From NCBI GenBank assembly GCA_963575645.1, contig OY754465.1:40450401-40514400 (forward strand): DNA of 64,000 nucleotides. The letters run 5' to 3'. Shown here one piece after another: positions 34,318 through 45,389 of this stretch (positions are counted from its first letter, which is position 1; the number at the start of each line of letters is the position of its first letter). This DNA comes from Xanthostigma xanthostigma. Its lineage: Eukaryota; Arthropoda; Insecta; Raphidioptera; Raphidiidae. Below the pieces are notes generated by a model that had not been told where the DNA came from, did no database searches, and saw only the letters and a program-made list of their open reading frames with translations. The position numbers and the translations under genes are program-made.

Positions 34318-35125
34318 ATCATTACTTTTTGTAAAGAAATTATTATTATTTATCATTCAAAAGTGATTTGTAAAATTAATCTTGTTCCCTTTAGGTACCT
34401 ATTAGTAGTCTTCTTTTTCGAAAGGGGCTAGGTGAGTTAATATAATTCGATTGTTTATAAAATATTTCAAATCTTAAGAAATCACTACTTTCTGATTTTT
34501 TCCTTTATATACACACAATTACCTATCTGGACGCCAAATTTCAACTTTCTGGGTCATCTGGAAGTGGGTTAGGTTTTTGATCTATATATCAGTCAGTCAG
34601 TGATAAAAATGCCGATTTTTAAACGTTAATATCTCAATAACCGTTGAGCTATATTTATGAAATTTGGGTTTCTAATTAATCTAAGGGGTTTCAATAAATA
34701 AACAAACTTTCATGTGTTTATAATAAAAAGTTTTTTAGTTATCAAGGGGTCAAAAGTGGCTCCAAATGGTTCGTGTACGCACACGGCTGATGCTTCCTTT
34801 TTCCTTATTGAACTTGGCTTGTCTAGATCATTAAAAAATAATTCGCAATCCAAAAATATAAAAATAAATTGTAATTCGGAAATAAATAAATAATTATTTG
34901 CAACGCTGTTTGTATTAACTATCAAACCTAGTATTGCCCATCTCTAAGTACCTACTTATACCTATAGCTTATAAATCATGTTACTGTGACGATAAAATTA
35001 AAATCCGTCTAGCGGTGTTTCAGTAGGGAAATTACAAACATAGACGTGAAAAGGAGACAACAGATACATTAAGACACTTTACCGTAGCGATAACATCTAG
35101 CACACAACCTTTAAAATACTATAGC
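34318..35125. other. Intergenic with transposon-like text at 34500-34760
   Basis: 'tggacgccaaatttcaactt', 'tctggaagtgggtta' and 'gtgtacgcacacggc' are phrases of dispersed insect repeats that I recognise only generically. No termini defined. Confidence 0.4.
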
Positions 35126-35245
35126 CAAGTAAATACAATTTTCGACTAATTTTCAGACAATTTTTTTTTGTCTGAAAATTTGTCGAAAATTGTATTTATT
35201 GAAGAATATAATTAGACGTTAATCAAAGATTTGACAATAGTCAAG
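35126..35245. repeat. Hairpin plus 'gacgttaatcaaagatttg' module
   Basis: 35126-35204 is a palindrome (aaatacaattttcgac...gtcgaaaattgtattt) around a T-run. Next to it, 'attgaagaata' and 'gacgttaatcaaagatttg' match the modules at 25560 (complement) and 58040. Confidence 0.75.
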
Positions 35246-35469
35246 TGTTAAATCACAATGACGTATTAGTACTAGTACTACAGTCAAAGGTTGTAAGATG
35301 TAAGAGATTATTTTATAGTGGCGTCGACCAGAAAACTACATATTCTCTGATATTTTGCACTCAGTGGTCCATTGTAAAGTAAATACCTCAGTCTTCAGAC
35401 TGAAACAGTGCAGTGCCTTGAGGCGTTACGGGGCACTTGGTATACGCACTGTGTAAGTGACAAGGTACA
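35246..35469. other. Intergenic DNA
   Basis: Nothing recognised. Confidence 0.4.
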
Positions 35470-35665
35470 ATGCGTTGCTACTTTATCGATTCTCGAACTG
35501 ACAGCCAACACGTATTGCCGAGATATATTGTAGTGTGCCCGTTGTATATAACGCGGTGTCCGCTCGCTCGACCTGCTCAAATAAAGCGACAAAAAACACA
35601 CGACTGCAACTTAGGCAAGAAAACAAGACTTTCCCTTCGGCAGTCGAGATCCAGTGAAAAATAAT
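35470..35665 (+). promoter_or_regulatory. Possible promoter or solo LTR
   Basis: A GC-richer 200-bp block contains TATATAA (35547-35553) and, about 30 nt later, AATAAA (35580-35585) followed by an A-rich tract. The segment from TGTAGTGTG (35529) to GAAAACA could be read as a TG...CA solo LTR, but the flanks do not form a duplication that I can see. Small frames on both strands overlap here. Confidence 0.25.
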
Positions 35666-36752
35666 ACACACGACGCATTGAAAGAAAATTAAAAAAAAAA
35701 AATAATCACTAAAATGTGTTTTTGTAAATGTTTTGTTAAAAGTTATTTTTCAATTTTCCACATGATATTAAAAATTATATCCAAAGAACGTGCTTAGATA
35801 GAAATTAATTTCGCTAAAAAGTAAAAAAATGAATTGTTAAAAATTGATATAAATGAATGCTAAATGTGATTGTTCAACTATCTCACGAAATTAAAAAAAA
35901 TGTTCTTTGAATTAATTATTATAAGTATTAATAACATTAGGTACCATTTTTATTTCAGTTCCAAATTGATTATTATTATAGACAATGTAGGCTCGAGACA
36001 CTCCAATGGAGTGTATTAGCGATATTCTTTTCTACACTTAACTCGAATATCGGTTTCAAGTTGAAAAGGAAATCTATTAATCAAAAAATGTACTAAGCTT
36101 AAGTTTTTTTCTGAATATAATTTTTTTTCTCCATGCAATATTCAAATCATTTTTGTTTTCACAATTTGAATCGAATTTATTCCACTTGATTCTACAAACG
36201 AGTAATTTTAATACTTATCTATCCTACTTATTTTTTGTACTGTTGCTTATTAATTTTTATAATGATACATTTGATCGAACTAACAGACCGACAAATCACA
36301 GACGAAACGAAACTTGAATTATTTTTTAATTCTTTAAAAAGTACATTATAGTTACTTTGTAAGTAACTGTTTCTATACTGAAAATATTGATAAAATTGTT
36401 GAATGGATTGTGTTTTTGTTAGAGAGATTATTTCAAATAAATTTATAGTTGTTAAAAAAAGAATAAATAAAATGGAAGACATCGATCCAAAGTGTTTACG
36501 TCGCAAGCTATAAATAAGAAGGGTCGCTATCTGGCACGTGTGCAAGGACTTTGGTCCTTTGCCCCCGGAGACACGAATTGAAAAGCACTTAAGAGGGTGA
36601 TATTGTTACAGCGTATACACAGTTTACAGAAATCTATACTACAGTTCTTTAAAAAAATGTTTAAGACGCAAACAGTAAATAGATATACCTATTAGCTGTT
36701 GTTGAATTATTAAGGTATTGTTACTTTGAATACAGAAACACAATAATTTTAC
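35666..36752. other. AT-rich intergenic DNA
   Basis: Contains a TATAAATA box candidate at 36511 within 'caagctataaataagaag', followed by 'ggcacgtgtgc' (E-box core). A 105-codon minus frame at 36228-36545 lacks known features. No gene assigned. Confidence 0.4.
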
Positions 36753-36814
36753 CTTTTCTTCAGTAGTCGCCGAAATTCAAAAGTATCGAACAGAAAATGA
36801 GACAGTCTGCTTAC
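36753..36814 (-). CDS. Candidate internal exon, unknown protein (minus)
   Basis: Minus strand: acceptor ttttgttacag, then 62 nt open only in frame 1 (VSRLSHFLFDTFEFRRLLKK), then donor AAG|GTAAAA. Start phase 0 is compatible with the end phase of the minus-strand candidate at 54569-54659, about 18 kb upstream in that direction, so they could belong to one gene. Caveat: the acceptor junction itself reads CAG|GTAAGC, which is also a good donor. The protein is not recognised. Confidence 0.3.
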
Positions 36815-37391
36815 CTGTAACAAAATAAAAATATTATATTTAGTAATGAAATAATATACTGTAGGTATGTATAAAAATGCTAGCAGCCTGGTCCGGCTTC
36901 GCGCAGATTTGTAGATTACTAATTAAAGATGGCTATATTAGGCTGTCGCGGACTTTTTTTAACAGTATATTGCCATAATTACCAAACGTTTCTCAACAAT
37001 AACAGCTTCCTGTTATGAGAGCACAATGAGATATAGTCTAAAAACACCTCATATATTTTATATCGGTATTCGTGTAAGTAAAAAAAAAAAAACACCAGCT
37101 AGGAGTATTTTTTTAAATTTAGAATAGAAAATACAGAAGAAAAAAAAAATACAATATATAAACAAAAAAGAAAGAAGAAAAACAAGAGAATAAAAAACTA
37201 GTGCATCAACGTAGAGTTATTAGCACTAATGTAAGGTAAGTATAATTATTAATATAGATTAAAGGACATGGAAGTAGGTAAGTATATGACAGTTAAGGTA
37301 AGTGATTATATTTTATTAGTAAGGTTTGTTAGGTGGAGGAATTCTAATAATGTTTTAACATCTAGGAGTATTTGTATATTGCAATTTGCAG
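36815..37391. other. Intron-like AT-rich DNA
   Basis: Purine-rich run at 37079-37200 and several 'aggtaagt' strings (37232, 37275, 37296), probably part of a short degenerate repeat. Confidence 0.4.
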
Positions 37392-37499
37392 GTCGTGTGG
37401 ATTCAGAAGTCGAATGCCTCGGAGCTGACTGTTTACGGCACATATGTACCGGTAACAGGTGCGGGAGAAGAGGGAATACCGATCTGCTTTGACAACATG
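37392..37499 (+). CDS. Candidate internal coding exon, 36 codons, unknown protein
   Basis: Best protein-coding signal in the window. A 'tgcaatttgcag' acceptor precedes 108 nt that are open in only one frame (the other two contain TGA). The donor is ATG|GTAAGA. Peptide: VVWIQKSNAS, then ELTVYGTYVPVTGAGEEG, ending IPICFDNM; phase 0-0. Base composition rises sharply to near 50% GC exactly between the splice sites and drops after. The mix of V, T, Y and G with a single C looks like a beta-rich or extracellular segment, but I cannot name a family. Neighbouring exons were not found, so introns would be long. Confidence 0.55.
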
Positions 37500-38299
37500 G
37501 TAAGATTTATAGGCATTTGTATAGAAGTATATGCTAAGAAATAAATTAAATTAACTAGATTTGTGATGCAACAGTGAAATAAAACATAGTCTTCTGAAAT
37601 CATAATAAAAATTTAAAAAAAGTTAAATTTTGTCAAATAGTTTTTGTTAAAAGAAATTATATATTAGTATAGAATATAGACAGTAATGAAATAAAGTGCG
37701 TAAGGTGCAACATTTCAATAAATTTTAATTTTTTGATTTACCAAATTCGATCCATGAGAATGAGTTCTTAGATTGCATTATCTTGCTGCAGTTTTGACGA
37801 TTAAATGACCGACCTGTATTACTCAGAAGTTGTGTCATACGGGCAGGGGAAGAGGGGGAAACAGAACTGATGACAGACCATCACTGTCGTGGCTTCAAAA
37901 CTAATTAGTCGCTTTAGTCAGTCCGTCACACAGACTGTTTTAAAGCCTGCCATTAGTGTTGCGTTGCTACTTAAAAGTTTACTACAATACATATCTACTA
38001 TCCAGGTTTGATACTAGTGCACGCATCGTTCATGTGTAAACATGTGTGAGTACTCGACAAATCAAATATCAGTTCAACAGTATACTCGAGATTGTCGAGT
38101 CGACCAGTAAAAGTAAAAATTCGAGTTGGGCAATAAACAAAGAAACTATAGAGTTGAAAGCATATATTTAATAACTTCTATATTGCTAGTGGCCGTAGGT
38201 GGAAGCGTGGCCCATGAAGTGAGACAGCAAATGACTGTTTTCTATCTCTTTTTTTTTACTTGACCCGTTGTGCGCCAGTGTCGCATCTGTAGTGGGACA
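37500..38299. other. Intron-like or intergenic DNA
   Basis: No further exon on the plus strand with both splice sites and an open frame was found. Confidence 0.4.
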
Positions 38300-38708
38300 A
38301 AGGGATGAAAATTGAACGAAAAACATCGATGTCAATATCGAATATATCACAACTAACCATCGATATCAAAAACATCGCATGAACATCAAAAGAAAAACAA
38401 ATCATCGATGTTAACATCGAATGATATACCGCAAATAAACATCGATGTCAAAAACATTGGATGGTTGGTTGCAAAATATCGGTTACTATCGATGTTTGTT
38501 AAGGTGTCGATGTAATTCAACAAAATACAAAATTCTATGATTCACCAGCAAGGTATTATCTTACATATTCATTATACAATTGATAGATTAAATTAAACTA
38601 ATTTAAAAGATTTTCTCTATCAATGTTACAAAAACATTGGTTGTAAAACACCGATATCACAAAAATATCGATGTTTTTAAAACACCAATTTCCGATGCTC
38701 ATCTCTAT
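38300..38708. mobile_element. CATCGATGT-rich hAT-like element
   Basis: The motif 'catcgatgt' and close variants occur about ten times in both orientations. The right end 'cgatgctcatctcta' matches the TAGAGATGAG hAT terminus type (compare 60367-60923). The left end near 38303 (agggatgaaaattgaac) is a poorer match and no TSD was found. Confidence 0.55.
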
Positions 38709-39021
38709 ATTTTGCTTCTCGATTTTGTAAGACTCAAAAATATTTTTCGTTATTTTGCGTTTTTCCTGCGGAAATCTCAAGAACCAAGAAAGTTTTATTT
38801 TTGATGAATGAAAATAAAAAATGGGATTTTCTCAAAGACGGCTCCAACTATTTGAATTAGATTTAGTAAATATATATGTCATTAATGTTTCTGCAAAATG
38901 TCACCATTAGTTGGAATTCAGAAAGTATGGAATTTATGAATGAGTGCTGTAGTTTAATGTGGAAGTCAATGCGCTGAACCAGTACTATTTATTAAAAAAA
39001 AACTATTGTTCGAGTAAACAC
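38709..39021. other. Intergenic DNA
   Basis: No feature recognised. Confidence 0.45.
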
Positions 39022-39735
39022 GGATTCACTTTCGGAAGGTATTGGGTTCGAATTCCGACCGGGTAGATATATGGCTAGGACTTTCCCTTACGCCAAAAAA
39101 TGGTTATTCCTGTACCGACCATTTTGTTGAGGTTTTCTGTGTTAATAATTCTAAATTGCGAGACACTTCCTTACAGAAGGCTGTGGTCGATGACTTGCCA
39201 TACCGTGATTTTAATAAAATTGCATACCTCATTATAATTTCTTATAATTTCGTTTATCAAGAACAGAATTTTGACAATATATGCGATATACATACTAAAG
39301 TCAGTATGTTTTCTTTTCAAAAACAAACATTTATTTACTATTCATTTGCCGGATCATGAGTACGAGACACGGGGGCGTCTTAATCATGGTGTACCAGAGC
39401 ATCGATTTACCCTATACACCAGAGGACCTCGATACTCTGCTGTAAAACTTTATGAAAGTCTGCCATCCGAGGTTACGATTGTAAATAGTTATAAAATATT
39501 AAAAAAAAGTAACAAAGTACTTAATTGATAAGTGCCCATATGATTTTTATTAATACTGTAAAATTTTATATTGTAAACTGACGCATTCGTTGTCGCTATG
39601 ACATATCTACGAATAAAGATTATTATTATTATTATTATTCACACATTATTAACTAACCGTTGAAGTTTTAAAATGTAGAAAATACCGGGAAAGTAGTAAA
39701 CAAAATATAGTAACGGTGCGAGTGGTGTCTGTTAT
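39022..39735 (+). mobile_element. SINE-like repeat, copy 1, interrupted by a LINE
   Basis: Left part about 39022-39248: B-box 'gggttcgaattccgaccggg', then 'aaaatggttattcctg', 'gttgaggttttc' and 'ggtcgatgacttgcc'. Right part about 39640-39735: 'cacacattattaac' to 'atatagtaacggtgcgagtg' and 'tgtctgttata'. Aligned to 61130-61460, the two parts are adjacent there, so 39249-39639 is an insertion. Confidence 0.65.
39249..39639 (+). pseudogene. LINE fragment E, C-terminal ORF plus (TTA)n tail
   Basis: The frame ending at 39526-39528 reads ILTIYAIYILKSVCF, NKHLFTIHL, then HEYETRGRLNHGVPEHRFTL, then AVKLYESLP and a short tail. This is the CR1/Jockey-group pattern (hydrophobic 'LTVPSLYIxE', 'HxYxTRxxxxLxVPxHRL', 'GxKLYNxLP'). 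AATAAAG (39612) precedes a (TTA)n tail at 39621-39639. It is 5' truncated and inserted in the SINE. Confidence 0.75.
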
Positions 39736-40254
39736 AACATAATAATGTAGTGTAGAAAACTCAGTGAAATTTACACTGAAAAGTATACGTTAGGTTTACC
39801 AAAAATTGTAAACTGTTGATTCACTTGTAACAAACGAGCTAGTGATTCTGAGCATGTTCAGAGAGTAGATAAATGACACATTAGTGGCAGATTTCCTACT
39901 GTTACAGTTAATACAGTGTATGATTGTATCTTACGCTTTTGTATAACAAACGCAAACGTGTAAGAAGTTTTAACACTTTTTAACACTTTTTGGAACGAAG
40001 TTCCTTATGGGGCGTTATAGTTATAAATGGAAAGGACTATGAAAAAAAGTCGTAAGAAAAAAGTGTAAGAAAAAAGGATAAGAACAAAACGTAAAGAAAA
40101 ATCTACATATATAATTACATATCGTATGTCTATCCGTAAACGTATATTAAAGTTAAAATTGGGCACACTTATAATATAGGGCATAGGACAGATCCTAACA
40201 GAGTCGTATTTTTGAATTTTGGTCTAAGAGGGAAGCAAATTGAATACAAAAAAG
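39736..40254. other. Intergenic DNA
   Basis: 39960-40110 is A/G-rich with repeated 'aacactttt' and 'aagaaaaaagtgtaagaaaa' runs. No gene. Confidence 0.45.
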
Positions 40255-40560
40255 TTTTTCGCTTATAATTCGCTCAATTTAAATCAAATCGAAAGAGGAG
40301 AAAATTTTATATAGATTTTGTATAACAAAATTCGCGCAAATAGTTTTTTATACTTAAAAAAACAGAAATAAACACTGTATAAATTCGATTTTGCCTAATA
40401 CATCGCGCCCGCGGATGGTTATCCTTTTCTGTTACACAGTGTGATATGCGTATGTTCTGTCTTAAAATAAAAAGATTGCATTTGTTCAAAAAAGGATGCC
40501 ATTTTAAATATTAGTCAGTTTCTTGACATTAATATTAACATCTTCTAACTTCACGATTTG
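40255..40560 (+). repeat. Repeat R core, copy at 40.3 kb
   Basis: 'cgctcaatttaaatcaaatc', 'gaaagaggagaaaatttta', 'tagattttgtataacaaaat', 'aacactgtataaattcgatt', 'tgcctaatacatcgcg' and 'cttgacattaata' parallel 18025-18320 in order. The outer ends seen at 17865 and 18530 are missing. Confidence 0.7.
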
Positions 40561-40591
40561 TTATTAAACCTAAATTAATTGCAATGTCTAG

Positions 40592-40664
40592 GCAAGGTCA
40601 ATGGTTCAGTGGTATAATACTCATCTTCCATGCGGGTGTACCGGGCTCGATTCCCGACAGATGC
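40592..40664 (+). pseudogene. tRNA-Gly-like relic (TCC anticodon position)
   Basis: Has A-box 'tggttcagtggtataata', an anticodon arm ctcat-cttccat-gcggg and a T arm ccggg-ctcgatt-cccga, all close to insect tRNA-Gly. The 7-nt anticodon loop would place TCC at positions 34-36. The acceptor stem pairs only at its outer three bases (gca/tgc), and about 3 extra nt separate it from the D arm. It is therefore a pseudo-tRNA or the head of a SINE, not a functional gene. Confidence 0.65.
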
Positions 40665-41522
40665 GTAATAAATTATTTTTTTTTATTTTTATAGTTGCAA
40701 ATCACAAGATTCATTTTTGTTTATTAATCATATTATATTATATTATAAATAAAATTTTCTAAAAATTTATCAGACTTAGTCAAAAAATTATTTAAAAATA
40801 GCGAAAAGAACTTCGTTGCAACCGGGTGTTCCACGACACCTCTCGTCTTTTTTTTACACTGAAGCATGATACTAAACACATCTATTGTCGAGAAACAGAA
40901 GTTAGATGCGTTGTTATAAAAATTATTGCACAGTAACAAAGATAATATCTGATGTGACACTGGACTGCGGTTTCAAATTGAACGAGCAGTAGGACGTGTG
41001 TGTGTGTGGACATTGCAAGAGGGTGGCATAGATGAGTGAATTAATCCTCCTGGTTATTTTGTATGTCTATCCACCTGGTGCAGAACTCACGTGACACTTC
41101 TCTTTCATCACGCGCTGTACTGGACTCAAGTAAGAACCGCAGTTTGTTGGAATTATTTGCATATACAACGTACAATAATTCAGTTTTGTAATTAACTGTC
41201 AAAGCCTCTGAAAATCCTCAATGCGACAGCTTTGTTTATATTACTGAAAAAATAAACGTTGTTCTGGAAATATGTAGCTCGCTACTCAAACAAAAAATAA
41301 CAAATTAACTAGTATTTTGTTTCTTTGAAATTGTTCAGTACAATTGAACATATAAACACAAATGTATCTATATGTTGAAGTTTAAATCCAAAAGTAGCAG
41401 GAACCAATTTTAACTAGTCAAAATTCTTGTGTCTGCTATTTCATCATTCCAACTCTACAAGAGAAGAATGGTACCTAATAATTTAGTTTAAATTCACATT
41501 TAAATATATTACAATATTTTTT
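40665..41522. other. Intergenic DNA
   Basis: 40997-41010 is a short GT run. No gene or element recognised. Confidence 0.45.
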
Positions 41523-41731
41523 CGTTTTGATGTGTCCCGAAAAAAAACGTATTTTTGGAAAAAGTCTGTTTGTTTGTAAGCACGATACAGATCAAATGCC
41601 CAAGCATTTTGATAGGATATTTATCATATAAATGACTCTTTTAATTTTAGGGGAAATTGGTGCATACTCACAAGAGATACATGCTATATAACCTTGTTTT
41701 TTTATATTACCTATATAATGATATATAAATA
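41523..41731 (+). repeat. Repeat S, copy 1 left half (MITE-interrupted)
   Basis: 'ttttcgttttgatgtgtccc', 'cgtatttttggaaaaagtct', 'cacgatacagatcaaatgcc', 'aagagatacatgctatata' match 55625-55850 in the same orientation. Continues after the MITE at 42306-42480. Confidence 0.75.
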
Positions 41732-42305
41732 TTAGGTTGTCCGATAAGTTCTTGCCGTTTTTTTAAATTAAAAAATTAGCGATCGAAATGAACTTTTTTG
41801 GTATAATGTTTTGTGTTATTCGAAAGAGAATTTTTCGCTCTACAAGAAAGTATATTTAGTTTTTTTGTTTGGATTCATTTTTGTTAATTTTTAGAGCATT
41901 TAAATGGAGTGTCAAGTCGACAAAAACGAGCATTTTCGACACCACGTTCTTGCCGTTTTTTTTAAATTAAAAAATTAGCAATCGTAATGAAATTTTTTAG
42001 TATAATGTTTTGTGTTATTCGAAGGAGAATTTTTCGCTCTACAAGAAAGTCTATTTAGTTTTTTTGTTTGGATTCATTTTTGTTAATTTAAAACGAGCAT
42101 TTTCGACACCACCTTCTTTTTGCGTATAACCGAGGTGCCAAAGCCAGGGAAGCTGCTAGAGAGATTTGTGCCGTATAACGTTAGAAGCAAGTCATAATAA
42201 ACAACGGAGAATACTTTATTGATTAAATTGTTGTTTTTTTATGTTTAAAAATAAAGTTATAAAACATTTAAAAAAAAAACGGCAAGAACTTATCGGACAA
42301 CCTGA
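41732..42305 (+). mobile_element. Mariner-derived MITE, TA target, 574 bp
   Basis: Ends TTAGGTTGTCCGATAAGTTC and its complement GAACTTATCGGACAACCTGA, flanked by TA (41730-41731 and 42306-42307). The interior keeps the start of a mariner transposase. A 190-bp leader plus MECQVDKNEHFRHH (ATG at 41904) is partly duplicated; the second copy reads NEHFRHHLLFAYNRGAKA then REAAREICAV. It then jumps to the C-terminal INNGEYFID and stop. It is thus an internal-deletion derivative with the DDE core removed and cannot encode transposase. Confidence 0.92.
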
Positions 42306-42480
42306 TACTTTTCATAATGATTTATTATTCTTTAAAATTTTTATGAAAGTTTTCTAAAAATGTCTTTGTAATTTTATATAAATATATAATATCTAAAAAT
42401 AGAAAAAAACAACTCTTCTTTTTTTCTGAAGATCTGTTAAAAAGAAATTATTTGGGTAGCTGACAATATGAAACCATATT
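42306..42480 (+). repeat. Repeat S, copy 1 right half
   Basis: 'tacttttcataatg' and 'tctgttaaaaagaaatta' parallel 55853-56000 of the uninterrupted copy. Confidence 0.65.
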
Positions 42481-42600
42481 AAACTGAAATTATATGAATA
42501 AGTTTTTTTTTTCTTTATAGTTTGGGTTTTTTTTTTAATTTTTCCCATAAATAATAATTAATAGTAACGTTTATTTTATATTTGTATTCTTTTCAACCTT
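42481..42600. other. AT-rich DNA
   Basis: No feature. Confidence 0.4.
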
Positions 42601-42700
42601 GCAGCCGGTAAAAGGAACGCTGCTGACAAAATCTTTGTTTTTAATTTGTAAATAGAATGTAAATTTTTTGTTAATAAATTTTTATCTATCTATATGAATA
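42601..42700 (+). mobile_element. LINE 3' end remnant with TATC tail
   Basis: 'gcagccggtaaaaggaacgc' then 'tttgttaataaatttttatc' and TATCTATC. The AATAAA-like signal plus (TATC)n tail parallels LINE fragment C (751-800, opposite strand). No coding part visible. Confidence 0.4.
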
Positions 42701-43729
42701 AGCTGCTCATTACATGTGTTGTCGAGAGTCTATAATTTACAATATCTACCTAAAATAATGCTTAAAATAATGAATTTCTGTTAGTCCAGATAATCTTGAA
42801 AAATTGTAGGATTGAGGTACTAATAAAAAATTGTGGGTTTTATACAACTTTTCTTTGGATCTAAAATGGTAACTTATAATAGTATATTAAAAAATCATGA
42901 AAAAACAAAAAAATGTTTTCTTAAAGTTTTTGCTATTAAAGAGCTATGGGCAAGATGGTATACAAATAAATGAAAAACTGGCATCACGAGGAAAAATAAT
43001 TTCACTAAGAGAAGGAAACCATAATCGGATTATCTGTTCTTCAGAAAAAAATATCGAATATTTAAGCCGATTGTATGCGAAGCAAAATTCAACATAAAAT
43101 ATTGCTTTTGGATCTATCTATCTACAGCGAACCTCCGTTAATCCGCTGTCGTTAGATACGCTACCTCGTTTAATATGTTTTTAGTGAGTAAACTAAGTTC
43201 AATATCTTATCAAAATTCGATTTATGGAATTGCGTATTGATAAAATTATACAATAGTTTCCTTTTAATTTTAAATCAACAAACTGCTTTGATGTACCTAG
43301 TACCTACACTGTAAAACAAATATATACAGAATAGTGTACTCTTTAAAATAAAAACGTGTGTAAACATTGCAAAAGCGGCTTTGCATATAAAAAGATGTAT
43401 GAAACACAGGCAGATAATTCAGACGAAAACTGAAAAAAGCAGCATGAAGCCTGCTGGTCTTCCAGGAAAGAAATTATGGTGCACAGTGAACGGAAATATA
43501 TAGCAATTCAGGGATCATGCACGCGGTTATTGATTTTAAACCTAATTAAGTAAAAAATAAGTTCAAAAACTAAAACCCGACTATTGACAAGTATGAAACA
43601 AGATAATATTGTCATTTGAGGATAGCCGTTGTCGTATGCTACCTACCTTAACAAAACATTATATTTTAACAAAATTCAAAAATAAATGTATCCTGTGTTA
43701 CCCGGGCCATAATAGCGAATAGATTGACA
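42701..43729. other. AT-rich intergenic DNA
   Basis: No supported gene; one 66-codon plus frame at 42897-43097 without features; 43105-43125 has 'gatctatctatctac'. Confidence 0.45.
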
Positions 43730-43885
43730 CTTTATTTATCAAAATCGGATGAGGAGTTTAGGCGCTACAGTGGAACATCCGTAAATACAAACATGCATAC
43801 TTTGCTAAACTCATAACACTTCCCTTTGGCTTCGTACGAGTCGGAAACCCAGCGACAAATTTTACGAAAGTAAGGTAGTTGTAGA
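43730..43885 (+). repeat. Dispersed repeat text of lepidopteran type
   Basis: 'aaaatcggatgaggagttta', 'ggcgctacagtg', 'acttccctttggcttcgtac' and 'gagtcggaaaccca' resemble a repeat that I have seen widely in moths. Boundaries unknown. Confidence 0.45.
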
Positions 43886-45024
43886 AAAATGTTTTCCATA
43901 TATATCAAACAATTGCTAAATGCCAACACCTTTATTGTTAGAGAGTAAATATATTTTTTATTTTCACAAAAGTAAGGAATTTCTATAGTTGATCAGTGGA
44001 GTTCTTTTAATTTAATTTTTTTTTGCGTGATAAAATGCGAGAGATTCTCTGATTCTGATCATTTCGCTGCTAAATTAATATCTATCCGCGCGAAATCGAC
44101 CTGGAAAGCTACTGTAGAATAAAAATATTATTTAAAAAATGTAAATGTGCAAAGTACATGATTTGATCACAGACATGTGAAAACATAACACTGTCGTAAC
44201 GCATAAAACGTAAATCAAATACAATGGTTAGTGGATGTTATAATTTCATTATTTTTATGCGGTAAAAGTTTAACGAACGAGTTAACACTGACTGAGAAAT
44301 GGCAGGAAATGTAAAATCCGTCAACAAAACGTCAGTGGAAACGAAAAGGAAAGCGTGCGACTGTTGTCTGTAGGTTTGTTTTGTTGCGGGTGGCTGTACT
44401 GTACTCTCATCTCTGTCTTCGCGTTGTTTTGGTGGTAACACTGTCACGTATGAATATGTACCATTGATATAAACAGCGGATCTCACATATTTTATTAGTA
44501 TTGTACTGAAACTGTGCGACAGAAAATAAAGTGGCTGCCAATTACTGTAGATGTTATTTGGCTAGACAAAGACATGATGAGGCAGACGCCGTTGGCTATT
44601 TTAAAAGCTTTTTATCAACTACACTTGCTACTAGGACAACATTTTGTAGTCAAATTTTTATTCACTTCTTTATCGTCTTGAATTGTTGCACATATACATA
44701 GTTCCGTTGACAAGATTTATGAGAATCTAATTTGCATAAACAGTTCCCTCGCCATTGAAATTTCCGTAACTAGCCCGTCACTTCCACCATAAATGACCCG
44801 TTTCTTCCACCATGAAAAAATTCCGCTAGGTGTAGTAATTTATAGAGCTCGTTGATAATGATTATTACATAATTTGGTTTCTTCGAAAAATAGTATATTG
44901 TGCGACTAGTGAGAGAAGGAGAAGATTCCATGAGCGTGAAATTTGCCGCACGAGCGTAGAGAGTGCGATAACACGCACGCGAGTGGAATATTCTCCTTCG
45001 ATCAATGGTCGAACATAATATTTT
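43886..45024. other. Intergenic DNA
   Basis: 44240-44480 is GC-richer with an 82-codon minus frame lacking motifs. 44773-44815 holds the 'cacttccaccataaatg ... cttccaccatg' motif. 44900-45000 contains a local hairpin (ggagaagattccat / gtggaatattctcc). Confidence 0.45.
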
Positions 45025-45389
45025 ATTCAACTAGCACGAGTAATATGTAATCGGGGCCCTGATAAAAGAGGGAAGAATAATAAATCACTTCACTGATTGA
45101 CGTACCCACCGTTCTCGATGCACACAACATGGCCCTGACTTTCACTGAATTGCGATGCTGTTTTCATATATACAATACCGCCTATCACGTTCCTATTGGT
45201 CCAGAAGCTGTGCAGTTTTTTTTCATTATTTAACCTTGGGCTTGCTACTGCGTTCCTATTGGTCCAGAAAATTCATTATCTCACAGTACGGCTCATTATT
45301 AGCACTCTACGCGTCAACATGAAGTAATTTATTATTTCTCCCGAATTTAGCAGGGCCCCGAAATTACATATTACTCACGCGTGTTGAAT
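45025..45389. mobile_element. TIR element, about 365 bp
   Basis: Ends attcaac...cacgagtaatatgtaat and the complement attacatattactcacg...gttgaat. Matching extends through 'ggggccctg'/'cagggccccg' and 'aataaatcacttca'/'tgaagtaatttatt'. Two internal 'cgttcctattggtccagaa' copies lie at 45188 and 45252. No coding. Confidence 0.75.

Noticed and set aside
35470-35665. Definite solo LTR
   Set aside because: TATA and AATAAA are present, but no TG...CA boundary with matching duplicated flanks could be shown.
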